Origin: JBOGEN01 sp050743265
GTDB taxonomy: Bacteria; Actinomycetota; Actinomycetes; JBOGEN01
Length of the DNA stretch: 64,000 bases
Direction: 5' to 3'
NCBI GenBank assembly: GCA_050743265.1
Contig: JBOGEN010000104.1
Span: 5,260 to 69,259, forward strand
A model generated the notes under the pieces. The model saw only the letters and a list, made by a program, of their open reading frames with translations, was not told the origin of the DNA and searched no databases. Below are positions 1-8,059 of this stretch, piece by piece. The first letter of the stretch is position 1. Each line of letters starts with the position of its first letter. Both the position numbers and the translations under genes were made by a program.

Positions 1-892
1 TCGAGACGAAGCTCACCACCATGAAGCTCAGCAGGTGCTCGGCGTTCGCCCGCCGCCACCACGTACGCCACCGGGCCAGGTTGGCCTCGTCGACGGGGAA
101 GCTGAACGCGTTGCCTCCGGTGGAGGGCTCCTCCTGTCCGGTGATCGGGGAGACGAGCCGCGGGACGTGGGCGCCCATCCCGTACCCCTTGTCCCTGACC
201 CAGTTGCTCAGCACGAGGTTGGCCACACCGCCGGAGCCGGCCGCGCCGACAGCACCCACGACGAGGGCGACGGACACGCCCTGCGGGATCTGGCCGGTGT
301 TCCGTACCACCTCGGCGCCCGCGTTCGCCCAGTCACCCAGGGACACCACGGTGAGGATCGCGACGAGGAGGAAGAAGACCGTGGCCGCCACCTTGATCGA
401 CTCGACCCGGACGACGGCCTTGTACACGATCGGGGAGAAGGACAGCAGCACCCCGATCACGACGAGCGACCCCACCGTGATGAGGGCGACGTCCCCACCG
501 CCCACGAGGAACGTGAGGACCTCGGAGCCCCCCGAGGCCCAGCCGGGCCAGACGTACTGGAAGAGCGCGGCGAGGCAGATGACGAGCCCCCACGGACGCC
601 ACGCCCGCGAGAAGCCCCCGATCGCGGTCTCACCCGTGGCCAGGGTGTAGCGCTCGATCTCCATGTTGATGACGTACTGCATCACCAGTGTCATCAGTGC
701 GAGCCACAGCAGGCCGATGCCCTCGGTCGCCGTGATGTACGGCCACAGGATGATCTCGCCGGCGGCCATGCCGACGCCGACCATGATGACGCCGGGACCG
801 GCCATCCTCTTCAGCGGCGGCGGGACGGGCAGGTCCCGTACGGGTGACGCCGCAGGGGCGGGCGTCGTCGTGCCGTGGGGTGCCGTGCTCAT
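1..892 (-). CDS. Non-canonical Nramp-like metal transporter, C-terminus cut by window edge
   Basis: A multi-pass membrane protein of which the first 297 residues are visible. After a Pro-rich cytoplasmic start comes AGPGVIMVGVGMAAGEIILW, then hydrophobic segments at roughly residues 50-72, 90-115, 128-150, 158-180 and 195-220. The layout (GPG near residue 31, a GAAGSGG loop, then SNWVRDKGYGMGAH near residue 230) matches actinobacterial proteins usually filed as Nramp family divalent metal transporters. The DPGN signature of helix 1 and the MPH signature of helix 6, which bind metal in true MntH/Nramp proteins, are replaced by AGE and AAGSGG, so Mn/Fe transport should not be assumed. The ATG has GGAGGAGTCCCG just upstream and overlaps the stop of the short frame before it (ATGA). 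It ends an operon with the dehydrogenase at 957-1946. Confidence 0.72.
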   Translation of the reverse strand, partial: MSTAPHGTTTPAPAASPVRDLPVPPPLKRMAGPGVIMVGVGMAAGEIILWPYITATEGIGLLWLALMTLVMQYVINMEIERYTLATGETAIGGFSRAWRPWGLVICLAALFQYVWPGWASGGSEVLTFLVGGGDVALITVGSLVVIGVLLSFSPIVYKAVVRVESIKVAATVFFLLVAILTVVSLGDWANAGAEVVRNTGQIPQGVSVALVVGAVGAAGSGGVANLVLSNWVRDKGYGMGAHVPRLVSPITGQEEPSTGGNAFSFPVDEANLARWRTWWRRANAEHLLSFMVVSFVS

Positions 893-960
893 CGGGACTC
901 CTCCAGGGGGGCGGGGGTGGTGCGTCCGAGGTTGGCGCCGTTGAGGACGAGGGTCTTCAC
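889..960 (-). pseudogene. Start of an aroQ-like gene: 23-codon remnant of type II 3-dehydroquinate dehydratase
   Basis: This 23-codon frame begins with a GTG that overlaps the dehydrogenase stop (GTGA) and ends in a TGA that overlaps the transporter ATG (ATGA). Its residues 4-13 read LVLNGANLGR, the N-terminal strand and loop of type II 3-dehydroquinate dehydratases (usual form LVLNGPNLNRLG). The match stops there and TTPAPLEESR follows, carrying the transporter's ribosome-binding site. I infer that an in-frame deletion removed the rest of a roughly 145-residue aroQ, leaving both overlaps intact. A chance match or a coupling leader peptide is the alternative. If correct, the ancestral operon was dehydrogenase-aroQ-transporter, suggesting quinate/shikimate-type substrates. 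Confidence 0.5.
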
Positions 961-1946
961 GGTCGCCGCCACGCGCGCAGGTCGAGCCATGACTTGCCGG
1001 GCACGCTCCGTGCTGCCGCGAACGCGTCGTCCGCGTCCTCGGGCGTGAACCCTGCCTGGACGACGTCGGCGAGCGGTTGTGCCCCGAGGGCGAGGGTGTC
1101 GGCGGCCGCCTCGAAGTCCCGGGGGTGGTCGTAGATCAGGGAGCCGTACAGGTGGATCTGGCGCTGCACGAGGTGCTCCGTCGTGAGCGTCACGGGCACG
1201 GACGACTGGCCGATGAGGACGACAGACGCGCCCGGGGCAGCGCGCGCGAGGGTGGGTCCGAAGGCGTCCGGCGCACCTGACGTCTCGAACAGCAGCGGGA
1301 AGTGCTCCGGCCCCGACTCGAGCGGGCGAGCCCCGAGCCTCTCGGCGAGGGCACGTCGGCCCGCGTGCGGCTCGACGACGTACGGGAGGGCGCCCGCGGC
1401 GACCAGCGAGACGACGAGCAGCAGGCCCTGGGACCCGGCACCGACGACGAGGCACGCGAGGTCGCGCACCCGTGGGACCCGGCGGAGCGCCGTCCGTGTC
1501 ACGACCCAGGGCTCGAAGCAGGCCAAGGTCGCCACCGGCGTGCCGTCGGGGACGGGCCAGGTGAACCGGGCCGGCACCGCCACCCGCTCGGCGGCGATGC
1601 CGTCCCTGTTGATCCCGAGGATCTCGCGTCGCGCACACGAGGAGCTGGTGCCGGCCTCACACGCCCCGCACGCGAGGCAGGGGTAGTTGGGCTCGACCAC
1701 GACGGTCTGACCGGGACGACGTCTCGTCACCCGCGAGCCCGCGGCCACGACACGGCCGCCTCCCTCGTGACCGAGCACCCACGGCTGGCGCGGAACAGCG
1801 CGACGCCCCTCGGCCACCGCGAGGTCCGAACCGCAGAGCCCGACCCCGTCCATCTCCACGACGACGTCGTCGGGGCCGCAGGAGGGCTCTGGCCAGTCCT
1901 CGACCACCGCGACCCGTGAGGGGCCGGTGCTCACGATGGCCCTCAC
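957..1946 (-). CDS. Zinc-dependent medium-chain alcohol dehydrogenase
   Basis: A cytoplasmic NAD(P)-dependent dehydrogenase of the Zn-ADH (threonine/sorbitol dehydrogenase-like) family, about 329 residues. Visible motifs: the catalytic-zinc cysteine in GLCGSD, GHEGGG, the structural-zinc cysteines in CLACGACEAGTSSSC, and the Rossmann turn VGAGSQG. I start it at GTG 1946, which gives the usual family beginning RAIVSTG and has AGCGGGA upstream; an ATG at 2012 is in frame but lacks a Shine-Dalgarno, adds poorly GC3-biased codons and lies inside the putative operator. It is divergent from the LacI gene and its stop overlaps the aroQ-like remnant by 4 bases. The substrate is not readable from sequence. 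Confidence 0.82.
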   Translation of the reverse strand: MRAIVSTGPSRVAVVEDWPEPSCGPDDVVVEMDGVGLCGSDLAVAEGRRAVPRQPWVLGHEGGGRVVAAGSRVTRRRPGQTVVVEPNYPCLACGACEAGTSSSCARREILGINRDGIAAERVAVPARFTWPVPDGTPVATLACFEPWVVTRTALRRVPRVRDLACLVVGAGSQGLLLVVSLVAAGALPYVVEPHAGRRALAERLGARPLESGPEHFPLLFETSGAPDAFGPTLARAAPGASVVLIGQSSVPVTLTTEHLVQRQIHLYGSLIYDHPRDFEAAADTLALGAQPLADVVQAGFTPEDADDAFAAARSVPGKSWLDLRAWRRP

Positions 1947-2010
1947 GTCGTCCCGCTGTCCGTCTCGTACGACCTGGACATGGGCGGGATCGTAGGAATC
2001 GTCCCGAGGC

Positions 2011-2038
2011 ATGACAACGGGTTGCCATTTGTTGTCAT
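2011..2038. promoter_or_regulatory. Putative LacI-family operator between divergent genes
   Basis: Three half-sites of the form TGNCAAC lie close together: TGACAAC (2012-2018), its partner GTTGCCA (2021-2027) and GTTGTCA (2031-2037). The first two form the near-palindrome TGACAACGGGTTGCCA; the first and third form a perfect 8-base inverted repeat, ATGACAAC and GTTGTCAT, 12 bases apart. Position between the divergent LacI and dehydrogenase genes makes it the natural target of the LacI protein. Confidence 0.55.
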
Positions 2039-2091
2039 CGTCCGACATGCTCAGGTCGGAGATCTCGACCTCGCACGAGGGGACGGTTCCT

Positions 2092-3171
2092 GTGGCGGTG
2101 AGACGGGGCGGGTCCCGGGGTGACCTCGAGGCAGGCTCCCGCGCGGACGTGTCCCGGGGCGCGACCATCTACGACGTCGCCCGCGAGGCCGGCGTGGCCA
2201 CCTCCACGGTCTCGCGGGCGTTCTCGAACCCCGACCGGGTCAACGCCCTGACCCGCGAACACGTCGAGGACGTGGCCCAGCGCCTCGGCTACGCCCCGAA
2301 CCCCCTGGCCCGTGCGCTCCACTCCGGGCGTACGCGGACCGCCGCCCTGCTCGTCCCGGACATCACGAACCCCCACTTCTTCGGGATCATCCGCGGCGCG
2401 GAACGGCGCGCGAACACCGCGGGCTTCACGCTCGTGCTCGTCGAGACGGAGGAGTCGGGTGAACGCGAGGCACGGCACGTGGAGCGGCTCACCCGCGGTG
2501 TCGACGGGTTCGTCCTCGCCTCGAGCCGCATGCCCAGCCGGGTCATCCGGGAGATGGGGAGATCTCACCTGCTGTCCCTCGTCAACCGCGAGGTCAGCGG
2601 GGTCACGAGCACCGTCGTCGACCCGGCTGACGGGAGCCGGCAGATCGTCGAGCACCTGCACTCGCTCGGCCACCGCTCGCTCGTCTACCTCTCCGGGCCG
2701 CGCACCTCCTGGCTGGGTGCGCGGCGGTGGCGCTTCCTCTCCACGTCCGCACGGCGGCTGCACATGAGAGCCACGCGGCTGGGGCCGTTCCCTCCGGCCA
2801 CGTACGGCGGGTCGCCGGCGGCGGACGCGGGCCTGGGAACAGGCGCCACTGCGCTCGTCGCGCACAACGACCTGCTCGCCATCGGGGTGCTCAACCGGCT
2901 CGCCACGCGAGGCGTGTCCGTGCCCACGGACGTGAGCGTCGTCGGCTACGACAACATCTTCGGGTCCGACTTCTGCTCACCGCCGCTGACGACGGTCGCC
3001 GGGCCGTTCGAGCGCGCCGGAGCGTCCGCCGTGGAGCTGCTGCTCGCGTCCCTGGAGACGAGGAACCGTACGGGGGCACCGCGGTTCGTCTCGTTGCCGT
3101 CCCACCTGGTCGTCCGGGCCTCCAGCGGACCGCCTGGCCGCGCGACCACGGCGAGCCGCGCGTCCGAGTGA
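2092..3171 (+). CDS. LacI/GalR-family transcriptional regulator
   Basis: About 359 residues. Near the N-terminus is the helix-turn-helix and hinge signature TIYDVAREAGVATSTVSRAF followed by LARALHSGRT, then a periplasmic-binding-protein-like effector domain (LLVPDITNPHFFGIIRGAE, VVGYDN). GTG 2092 is chosen because GAGGGGA lies 8 bases upstream; earlier in-frame ATGs at 2011 and 2047 fall in or beside the operator. The segment around residues 210-245, normally TGP...W.R..G, is slightly shorter and more diverged than in relatives, but the frame is open. It probably represses the divergent dehydrogenase operon in response to a sugar- or cyclitol-like ligand (inference from family and position). 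Confidence 0.85.
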   Translation: MAVRRGGSRGDLEAGSRADVSRGATIYDVAREAGVATSTVSRAFSNPDRVNALTREHVEDVAQRLGYAPNPLARALHSGRTRTAALLVPDITNPHFFGIIRGAERRANTAGFTLVLVETEESGEREARHVERLTRGVDGFVLASSRMPSRVIREMGRSHLLSLVNREVSGVTSTVVDPADGSRQIVEHLHSLGHRSLVYLSGPRTSWLGARRWRFLSTSARRLHMRATRLGPFPPATYGGSPAADAGLGTGATALVAHNDLLAIGVLNRLATRGVSVPTDVSVVGYDNIFGSDFCSPPLTTVAGPFERAGASAVELLLASLETRNRTGAPRFVSLPSHLVVRASSGPPGRATTASRASE

Positions 3172-3257
3172 CCGTCACCGGGTACGCCGGGGAGCGTAGA
3201 CCGAGTGTCGCCCCAGGGCGGATGCCCTGGTGAGGGGCTTGCTGGACGCTCTGCCCC

Positions 3258-3824
3258 ATGACAACGACCTCGCACACCATGCCCGTCCAGTCGAAGCAGC
3301 CCATCCGTACGGACCGATGGCTTCTGCGCCCGAAGGTCCGCAAGGCCACCCTGGTCGTGCACGTCGCCTCCGCCGGCGCCTGGATCGGCATCGACGTGAT
3401 CGTCGGCGTCCTCGTCTTCGCCGGCTGGTTCGGCGGGGACACCGCGGTCCGCGGCGTCGCGTACGAGGCGCTGGCCCTGTTCGTGGTGTGGCCGATGCTC
3501 GTCAGCGGCCTGACGTGCCTGGTCAGTGGGCTGGTGCTGGGGCTGGGCACGAAGTGGGGGCTAGTCAGGTACTGGTGGGTCGCCGTCAAGCTCGTGCTCA
3601 ACGTCGTCCTGTGCACGGTGATCGTGCTCGTGCTCCGTCCCGGGATGGGCGAGGTCCGCGCGTACGGGCACGAGCTCTCGTCGGGCGGCAACCCCGCCCC
3701 CGAGACGGTGTCCTTTCTGTTCTTCCCGCCCGCGGTGTCGCTGACCGTGCTGACGTTCGCCACGGTGCTGGCCGTGTTCAAGCCGTGGGGCCGCCTCCGC
3801 CGGGGTGGCACGGGTCGCCGGTGA
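3258..3824 (+). CDS. DUF2269-like integral membrane protein
   Basis: A 188-residue protein with four hydrophobic segments (about residues 31-55, 70-100, 108-130 and 150-172). The first carries HVASAGAWIGIDV, resembling the HI.GA.IWLG beginning of small membrane proteins in the DUF2269/CopD-like group; whether a His binds a cofactor is unknown. It stands alone, 86 bases after the LacI gene. Function unknown. Confidence 0.7.
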   Translation: MTTTSHTMPVQSKQPIRTDRWLLRPKVRKATLVVHVASAGAWIGIDVIVGVLVFAGWFGGDTAVRGVAYEALALFVVWPMLVSGLTCLVSGLVLGLGTKWGLVRYWWVAVKLVLNVVLCTVIVLVLRPGMGEVRAYGHELSSGGNPAPETVSFLFFPPAVSLTVLTFATVLAVFKPWGRLRRGGTGRR

Positions 3825-3989
3825 CCCGAAGCGGGTCAGCGGACACGACGTGGCGGCGGCTGCAGCATGTGCCTCGGCCCCGGGTGACAGGACACACTCC
3901 TGGCGTGTACGACGTCTCGTGGCGACCCGCCTCGCCGGGGGCGAGGCCGGACCACCGCATCGAGGGCTGCCGATGCACTGGAGGTACGC

Positions 3990-4781
3990 ATGTCCCGACC
4001 GCACGTGGCGACGGCCGAGGCGCCGGACCGGTTCGCCTCGAAGGTGGTCCTCGTGGCGGGCGGCAGCTCCGGCATCGGCCGTGCCGCGGCCGCACGGATG
4101 GCTGCCGAGGGTGCCGCCGTCGTGATCGCGGCCCGCCGCCGCGAGGCGGGGGAGGCGGCTGCCGCGTCGTGCCGGGAGGCCGGCGGGCGGGCAGAGTTCG
4201 TGCAGGCCGACCTCACCGTCGAGGGCCAGGCGGCGGTGGTCGTCCAGGCGGCGGTCGAGGCGTACGGGCGGCTGGACGGTGCGTTCAACAACGTCGGCGG
4301 GGTGGCGGGTTCAGGGCCCGTCGCCGACCTCACCGCGCAGCAGTGGCACGCCGAGCTCGCGCTGAACCTGACGAGCGTGTTCTGGTGCGTCAAGCACCAG
4401 GTTCCTGCGATTGCCGCGTCGGGAGGCGGCGCCATCGTCAACAACGCCTCCGTGGCCGGCGGCGTCGGGGTGCCGGGGATGGCTGCGTACACGGCCGCCA
4501 AGCACGGCGTCGTGGGCCTCACCCGTGCGGCCGCGCTGGAGTGGGCGGACCGGGGCGTACGCCTCAACGCGCTGCTGACCGGAAACGTCGACACGCCGCT
4601 GTTCCGGCGCCTGGTCGGTGCCTCGGACGAGACCGACCTGGACGGGTCCGGGCTGAACCCCTCCGGCCGGGTGGCCGACGCGGAGGAGGTCGCCGCCCTC
4701 GTGGCCTTCCTGCTCAGCGACGAGGCTCCCTTCCTCACCGGCGCAACGGTGCCCATCGACGGGGGGTTCAGCGCGGGCTGA
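3990..4781 (+). CDS. SDR-family NAD(P)-dependent oxidoreductase
   Basis: A 263-residue classical short-chain dehydrogenase/reductase. The cofactor loop is GGSSGIGRA near residue 26, the NNAG motif appears as NNVG, the catalytic Ser is in NNASVAG, and Tyr/Lys are in YTAAKHG. The C-terminal PIDGGFSAG is typical. It is monocistronic: 165 bases separate it from the membrane protein, and a stem-loop overlaps its stop codon. Close relatives are variously called glucose 1-dehydrogenase or 3-oxoacyl-ACP reductase; the substrate cannot be assigned here. Confidence 0.85.
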   Translation: MSRPHVATAEAPDRFASKVVLVAGGSSGIGRAAAARMAAEGAAVVIAARRREAGEAAAASCREAGGRAEFVQADLTVEGQAAVVVQAAVEAYGRLDGAFNNVGGVAGSGPVADLTAQQWHAELALNLTSVFWCVKHQVPAIAASGGGAIVNNASVAGGVGVPGMAAYTAAKHGVVGLTRAAALEWADRGVRLNALLTGNVDTPLFRRLVGASDETDLDGSGLNPSGRVADAEEVAALVAFLLSDEAPFLTGATVPIDGGFSAG

Positions 4782-4785
4782 ACCC
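4764..4785 (+). terminator. Stem-loop straddling the SDR stop codon
   Basis: GGGTTCAGC (4764-4772), loop GCGG, GCTGAACCC (4777-4785): a perfect 9-bp stem with a 4-base loop. The TGA stop lies in the right arm. No T-tract follows, as is common in high-GC actinobacteria, so it may act as a terminator or as 3' end protection. Confidence 0.5.
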
Positions 4786-4823
4786 TCCAGCACGTTCCCT
4801 TGACCCGACCCGTTCACCGGCAA

Positions 4824-4861
4824 ACCGCTGGCGGTGACCCCGACCGCTGGCGGTGACCCCG
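4824..4861. repeat. Two perfect tandem copies of a 19-bp unit
   Basis: ACCGCTGGCGGTGACCCCG occurs at 4824-4842 and immediately again at 4843-4861. Each unit contains CCGCTGGCGG, itself palindromic. The repeat lies in the intergenic stretch between the SDR and glycosyltransferase genes; no function is apparent, and it may be a recent slippage duplication. Confidence 0.85.
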
Positions 4862-4961
4862 ACAGCCGCCTGACCGTGGGGCGGCAGACTGGCGGAGATG
4901 CGCCCGGAGTCAGGCCCGCTCCGGGGACCACGCGCTGCTGCATTCGACGGGAGGAGGAGAC

Positions 4962-5090
4962 GTGGTCTGCGGACATCGCGAGGCGGTGCGTGCCGCGCGA
5001 GGGCGTCCGGTCGAGGTCCCGGCGGCGTCGCGTGACGTGTTCACCGCTCCGGACGACAGCGTGATCATCTACCGCGTCGGGCGGCGGTGA
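4962..5090 (+). CDS. Possible 42-residue peptide coupled to the glycosyltransferase
   Basis: A GTG at 4962 follows a strong ribosome-binding site (GGGAGGAGGAG) and opens a 43-codon frame whose TGA overlaps the GTG of the next gene (GTGA at 5087-5090). The peptide ends DDSVIIYRVGRR and has no hydrophobic segment. The good Shine-Dalgarno plus exact stop-start overlap argue for translation; it may be a coupling leader or the tail of a lost gene. I recognise no family. Confidence 0.4.
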   Translation: MVCGHREAVRAARGRPVEVPAASRDVFTAPDDSVIIYRVGRR

Positions 5091-7324
5091 CCCTGCTGCG
5101 CCGCCATGGGGTCTTCCTCGGCCTGCTGGTCTGCGGGCTCGTCCTTCGCGTCCTCGTGCAGTGGACGTACGGCTCCGCGTTCCTCTTCTACGACTCCCAG
5201 CGGTACCTCGACAACGTGCACGAGCTCGACCCGGGAGGGGAGGGGCCGCTCGGCTACACCGTCTTCATCCGCGGCGTGCTCGGCGTCCTGCCCGACCTCG
5301 CCGTCCTCGCCGCGGTGAACCACCTGCTCGGCCTGGGTATGGCCGTGCTCATCTACGCCGTGCTGCTGCGGCGTGGCGTACGGCCGTGGCTCGCCGCCCT
5401 CGCCGCGGCGCCCGTGCTACTCGACGCCTACCAGCTGGTGATCGAGCACATGGTGATGTCGGACGTGCTCTTCCAGTTCCTCGTCGTGGTCGGGGTGGCA
5501 CTGCTCCTCTGGCGGGGACGCCCTGATCCGGTGACCGCCGCCGCGGCCGGGCTCGTCTTCGGCGCCGCCGCGCTCACCCGGGACGTGGGCCACGGTCTCG
5601 TGCTCGCCGGGCTCCTCTTCTGCCTCCTCGCCGCCGGTCATGGGCGTCGTCGTCTCGCAGTAGGGCTGCTCCACGTCGTGGCCTTCACCCTGCCGCTGCT
5701 CGGGTTCGCCGCGTACCACGCCCACGTGTACGGAGACTTCACCGTGCCCAGCGAGCCGGCCGCGCGCCGCCTGTACGCGCGTGCGGCCGTCGTCGCCCAC
5801 TGCGACACGCTCCCGCTCCCCCCGCACGAGCGGGTGCTCTGCCCCCCGCCGGGCGTGGTGGAGCCGCGCGCGGGGTCGCTCATCGAGGGCTACACGTACG
5901 GCGACACCAACCCCGTCGACGACCTCCAGCCGCCCCCCGGCGAGTCGGTTGCGAGCGTGCTGAACGACTTCACGCTCCGGGTCGTCCGGCACCAGCCCCT
6001 CGACATGGCCACCGCGGTGGGGGACACGTTCTTCCGCCCGTTCCTCGGTTGGAGCCGCGTCCGGCACGACGGCGAGCTGCCGATCGAGCGGTGGCGCTTC
6101 CAGGATCGCTTCCCCGTGTTCGGACCCGAGACCGACCGCCTCGTCGCCGAGTGGGGCGGGGGCGAGCCGTCCGCCGACCCGGAGGTCGGCCGTGCGCTGC
6201 GGACGTACCAGCAGACGGGGGGCTATCTGCCCGGGCCCGTGCTGCTCGCCTGCCTGGCTCTCGGCCTCGCCGGGGCGGCCGGGGTGGGGCGCGCGCGGGC
6301 GTCCGGCCAGCGTGCGGCCTGCCTGCTCTGGGTCACCGTGGGGGGCGGCCTGCTCCTCGCGGCGGACCTCTACCTCTTCTCGTGGCGCTACCAGTTGCCC
6401 GCCCTCGTCACGCTGCCGCCGGCGGCGGCGCTCGGACTGTCCGCCCTTCTGTCCCGCGGCCCACCCCCACCAGGATCCGACAGCATGCCGGTCGTCAGCA
6501 CCGTCCGCTTCCGGCCGGCCGAGGCGTCCGACGTCGAGCGGGACGCGCTCGCCGACTTCCGCGCCACCCACCAGGGCGCGTCCCTGGGGCCCGTCGTCGT
6601 CGTGATCCCCGCGTACGACGAGGCCGAGTCGATCGGGGAGGTGCTCGACGCCCTCGCGGGGGAGTACCAGGGGCTGGGCGTGGACGTCCTCGTGATGTCC
6701 GACGGGTCGACGGACGAGACGGTCGAGCGGGCGCGTGCCCACGGGGCACACGTCTGCGCCTTCGCGAGCAACGTGGGTCAGGGCGTGGTGTTGCGCCACG
6801 GTTACGGGTTGGCCCACGAGTACGGGGCCCGGTACGTGGTGACGACCGACGCGGACGGGCAGTACGACGCGGCCGACATCCCGAGCGTGCTGGAGCCGGT
6901 GGTGCGCGGTGAGGCGGATTTCGTGATCGGCTCGCGGCGGTTGGGCCGGGCCGAGACCGACGATGCGGTGCGCCATCTGGGGGTCAGGGTCTTCGCCGGG
7001 CTGGTCGGGCTGCTCACCGGGCGTCGGCTCACCGACACGTCCAGCGGGCTGCGCGCGTTCACCGCCGAGATGGGGGTGGACGTGAGGCTGACCCAGCCGC
7101 AGTACCAGACGTCCGAGCTGCTCATCGGGGCGCTGGCCCGGGGGTACCGGGTGGTCGAGCGTCCTTCGGTGATGCGTAAGCGGGCGGCGGGGGCCTCGAA
7201 GAAGGGCGCTAACGCGATCTATGGCCTGCGCTACGCCCGGGTGATCGTCGGGACGTGGCTGCGGGAGTGGCCCGGGAGGCGGCGCCACCCCCGCGTGGCG
7301 GCCAGGCGTCAGTCGGCCCGGTAG
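5087..7324 (+). CDS. Fusion of a polytopic GT-C-like glycosyltransferase and a GT2 glycosyltransferase
   Basis: 745 residues in two parts. Residues 1-460 form a multi-spanning membrane region (helices near 6-24, 60-100, 120-165, 185-210 and 380-455) with an acidic first loop (FYDSQRYL), like ArnT/PMT-type GT-C enzymes that use polyprenyl-phosphate sugars outside the membrane. Residues about 505-720 are a cytosolic GT2 domain resembling dolichol-phosphate mannose synthase/GtrB: VVVVIPAYDEAESIGEVL, MSDGSTDET, the metal-binding DADGQYD, and TSSGLRAF. GTG start and stop-start overlap with the preceding short frame. The GT2 half would load a sugar on a polyprenyl phosphate and the membrane half could transfer it. 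The GtrA gene opposite (3' ends overlap by 16 bases) and SqdB downstream support an envelope-glycan role. Confidence 0.78.
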   Translation: MTLLRRHGVFLGLLVCGLVLRVLVQWTYGSAFLFYDSQRYLDNVHELDPGGEGPLGYTVFIRGVLGVLPDLAVLAAVNHLLGLGMAVLIYAVLLRRGVRPWLAALAAAPVLLDAYQLVIEHMVMSDVLFQFLVVVGVALLLWRGRPDPVTAAAAGLVFGAAALTRDVGHGLVLAGLLFCLLAAGHGRRRLAVGLLHVVAFTLPLLGFAAYHAHVYGDFTVPSEPAARRLYARAAVVAHCDTLPLPPHERVLCPPPGVVEPRAGSLIEGYTYGDTNPVDDLQPPPGESVASVLNDFTLRVVRHQPLDMATAVGDTFFRPFLGWSRVRHDGELPIERWRFQDRFPVFGPETDRLVAEWGGGEPSADPEVGRALRTYQQTGGYLPGPVLLACLALGLAGAAGVGRARASGQRAACLLWVTVGGGLLLAADLYLFSWRYQLPALVTLPPAAALGLSALLSRGPPPPGSDSMPVVSTVRFRPAEASDVERDALADFRATHQGASLGPVVVVIPAYDEAESIGEVLDALAGEYQGLGVDVLVMSDGSTDETVERARAHGAHVCAFASNVGQGVVLRHGYGLAHEYGARYVVTTDADGQYDAADIPSVLEPVVRGEADFVIGSRRLGRAETDDAVRHLGVRVFAGLVGLLTGRRLTDTSSGLRAFTAEMGVDVRLTQPQYQTSELLIGALARGYRVVERPSVMRKRAAGASKKGANAIYGLRYARVIVGTWLREWPGRRRHPRVAARRQSAR

Positions 7325-7857
7325 CGGGTCCCGTCGGGGTCGTCCTCGGCTTGCACGCCGTCGGCCGAGTCGTCGTCGGCCCGGCCGCGCTCGGCCCGGT
7401 GGGCGCGGGCCCGGTCGCCGAAGAGCAGGTACTCGAAGACGAGGAACTTGCCGAGGAACAGCAGGCCGTAGGTGGCGGTGTAGGTGAGCGTCACGACTGC
7501 GGTACGCACAGCGTGGCTGTCCGTGAGGGCTGCGACCTGGTTCTCGGCGTACCCGGTGGCCAGGGTGGCGACGGCCAGGTTCAGCGTGATCGTGGCCAGG
7601 TAGGGCAGCAGCTCGCGGACCAGGTCGGGGCGGCCGGTGCGGCGCCAGGCCCAGTGCCGGCTGAACCAGTAGTTGGGCACGGCCGACGCCGCGAAGGCCA
7701 GCAGCGTCGCCCCGGTCGTCCCGGCCAGGCCGAACCCGTAGACGGCGAGGAAGGTGACCTGCCCAAGCACGGTGGCCACCACCGAGCCGGTCGTGTACTT
7801 GGCCGCCTTGGGTGTCCACGGGTGCGCCCGCAGCCTGGCCCAGGCCCGTGACCACAA
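7309..7857 (-). CDS. GtrA-family membrane protein (polyprenyl-phosphate sugar flippase type)
   Basis: 182 residues with four predicted helices (about 20-42, 50-68, 85-105, 120-145). The order KYTTGSVVATVLGQVTFLAV, then NYWFSRHWAWRR and a final FLGKFLVFEYLLF, is the GtrA pattern: N-F-x-W/R after helix 2 and KF-x-V in helix 4. GtrA proteins are thought to flip undecaprenyl-phosphate sugars across the membrane. The charged C-terminal tail (about 40 residues) is an extension. Its 3' end overlaps that of the GT fusion gene, so the two are convergent rather than an operon, but the functional link is the usual one. Confidence 0.8.
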   Translation of the reverse strand: MWSRAWARLRAHPWTPKAAKYTTGSVVATVLGQVTFLAVYGFGLAGTTGATLLAFAASAVPNYWFSRHWAWRRTGRPDLVRELLPYLATITLNLAVATLATGYAENQVAALTDSHAVRTAVVTLTYTATYGLLFLGKFLVFEYLLFGDRARAHRAERGRADDDSADGVQAEDDPDGTRYRAD

Positions 7858-8059
7858 CGGCTGCCGCGGCGACTCCTCCAGCCCGTCACGCGGGGGATCA
7901 TGCCGGGTCAGCCGGGATCACCACCTCGTCGTCATCCGCTGCCCCGGGTTCCCTGGCCGTTGCATGCCTCTCTTGACGGGTAGGGGAGATTCGAGGGCAA
8001 CCAGAACACGCTCCGGCAGTCATCGTACGAGCGCAGTCTGACCATCAGGGGGACGACCG

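Noticed and set aside
893..956. Manganese (yybP-ykoY) riboswitch ahead of the Nramp-like gene
   Set aside because: The region is filled by the coupled short frame and has no room for the element; the transporter is also not a canonical Mn type.
3230..4837. A 535-residue plus-strand frame over the membrane-protein and SDR genes
   Set aside because: Both genes with clear family motifs lie in other frames; this one is an Arg/Gly-rich shadow.
5417..7855. An 812-residue open frame on the minus strand
   Set aside because: Antisense to the glycosyltransferase fusion; His/Arg/Pro/Gly-rich without motifs. The real minus-strand gene here is the short GtrA gene in another frame.
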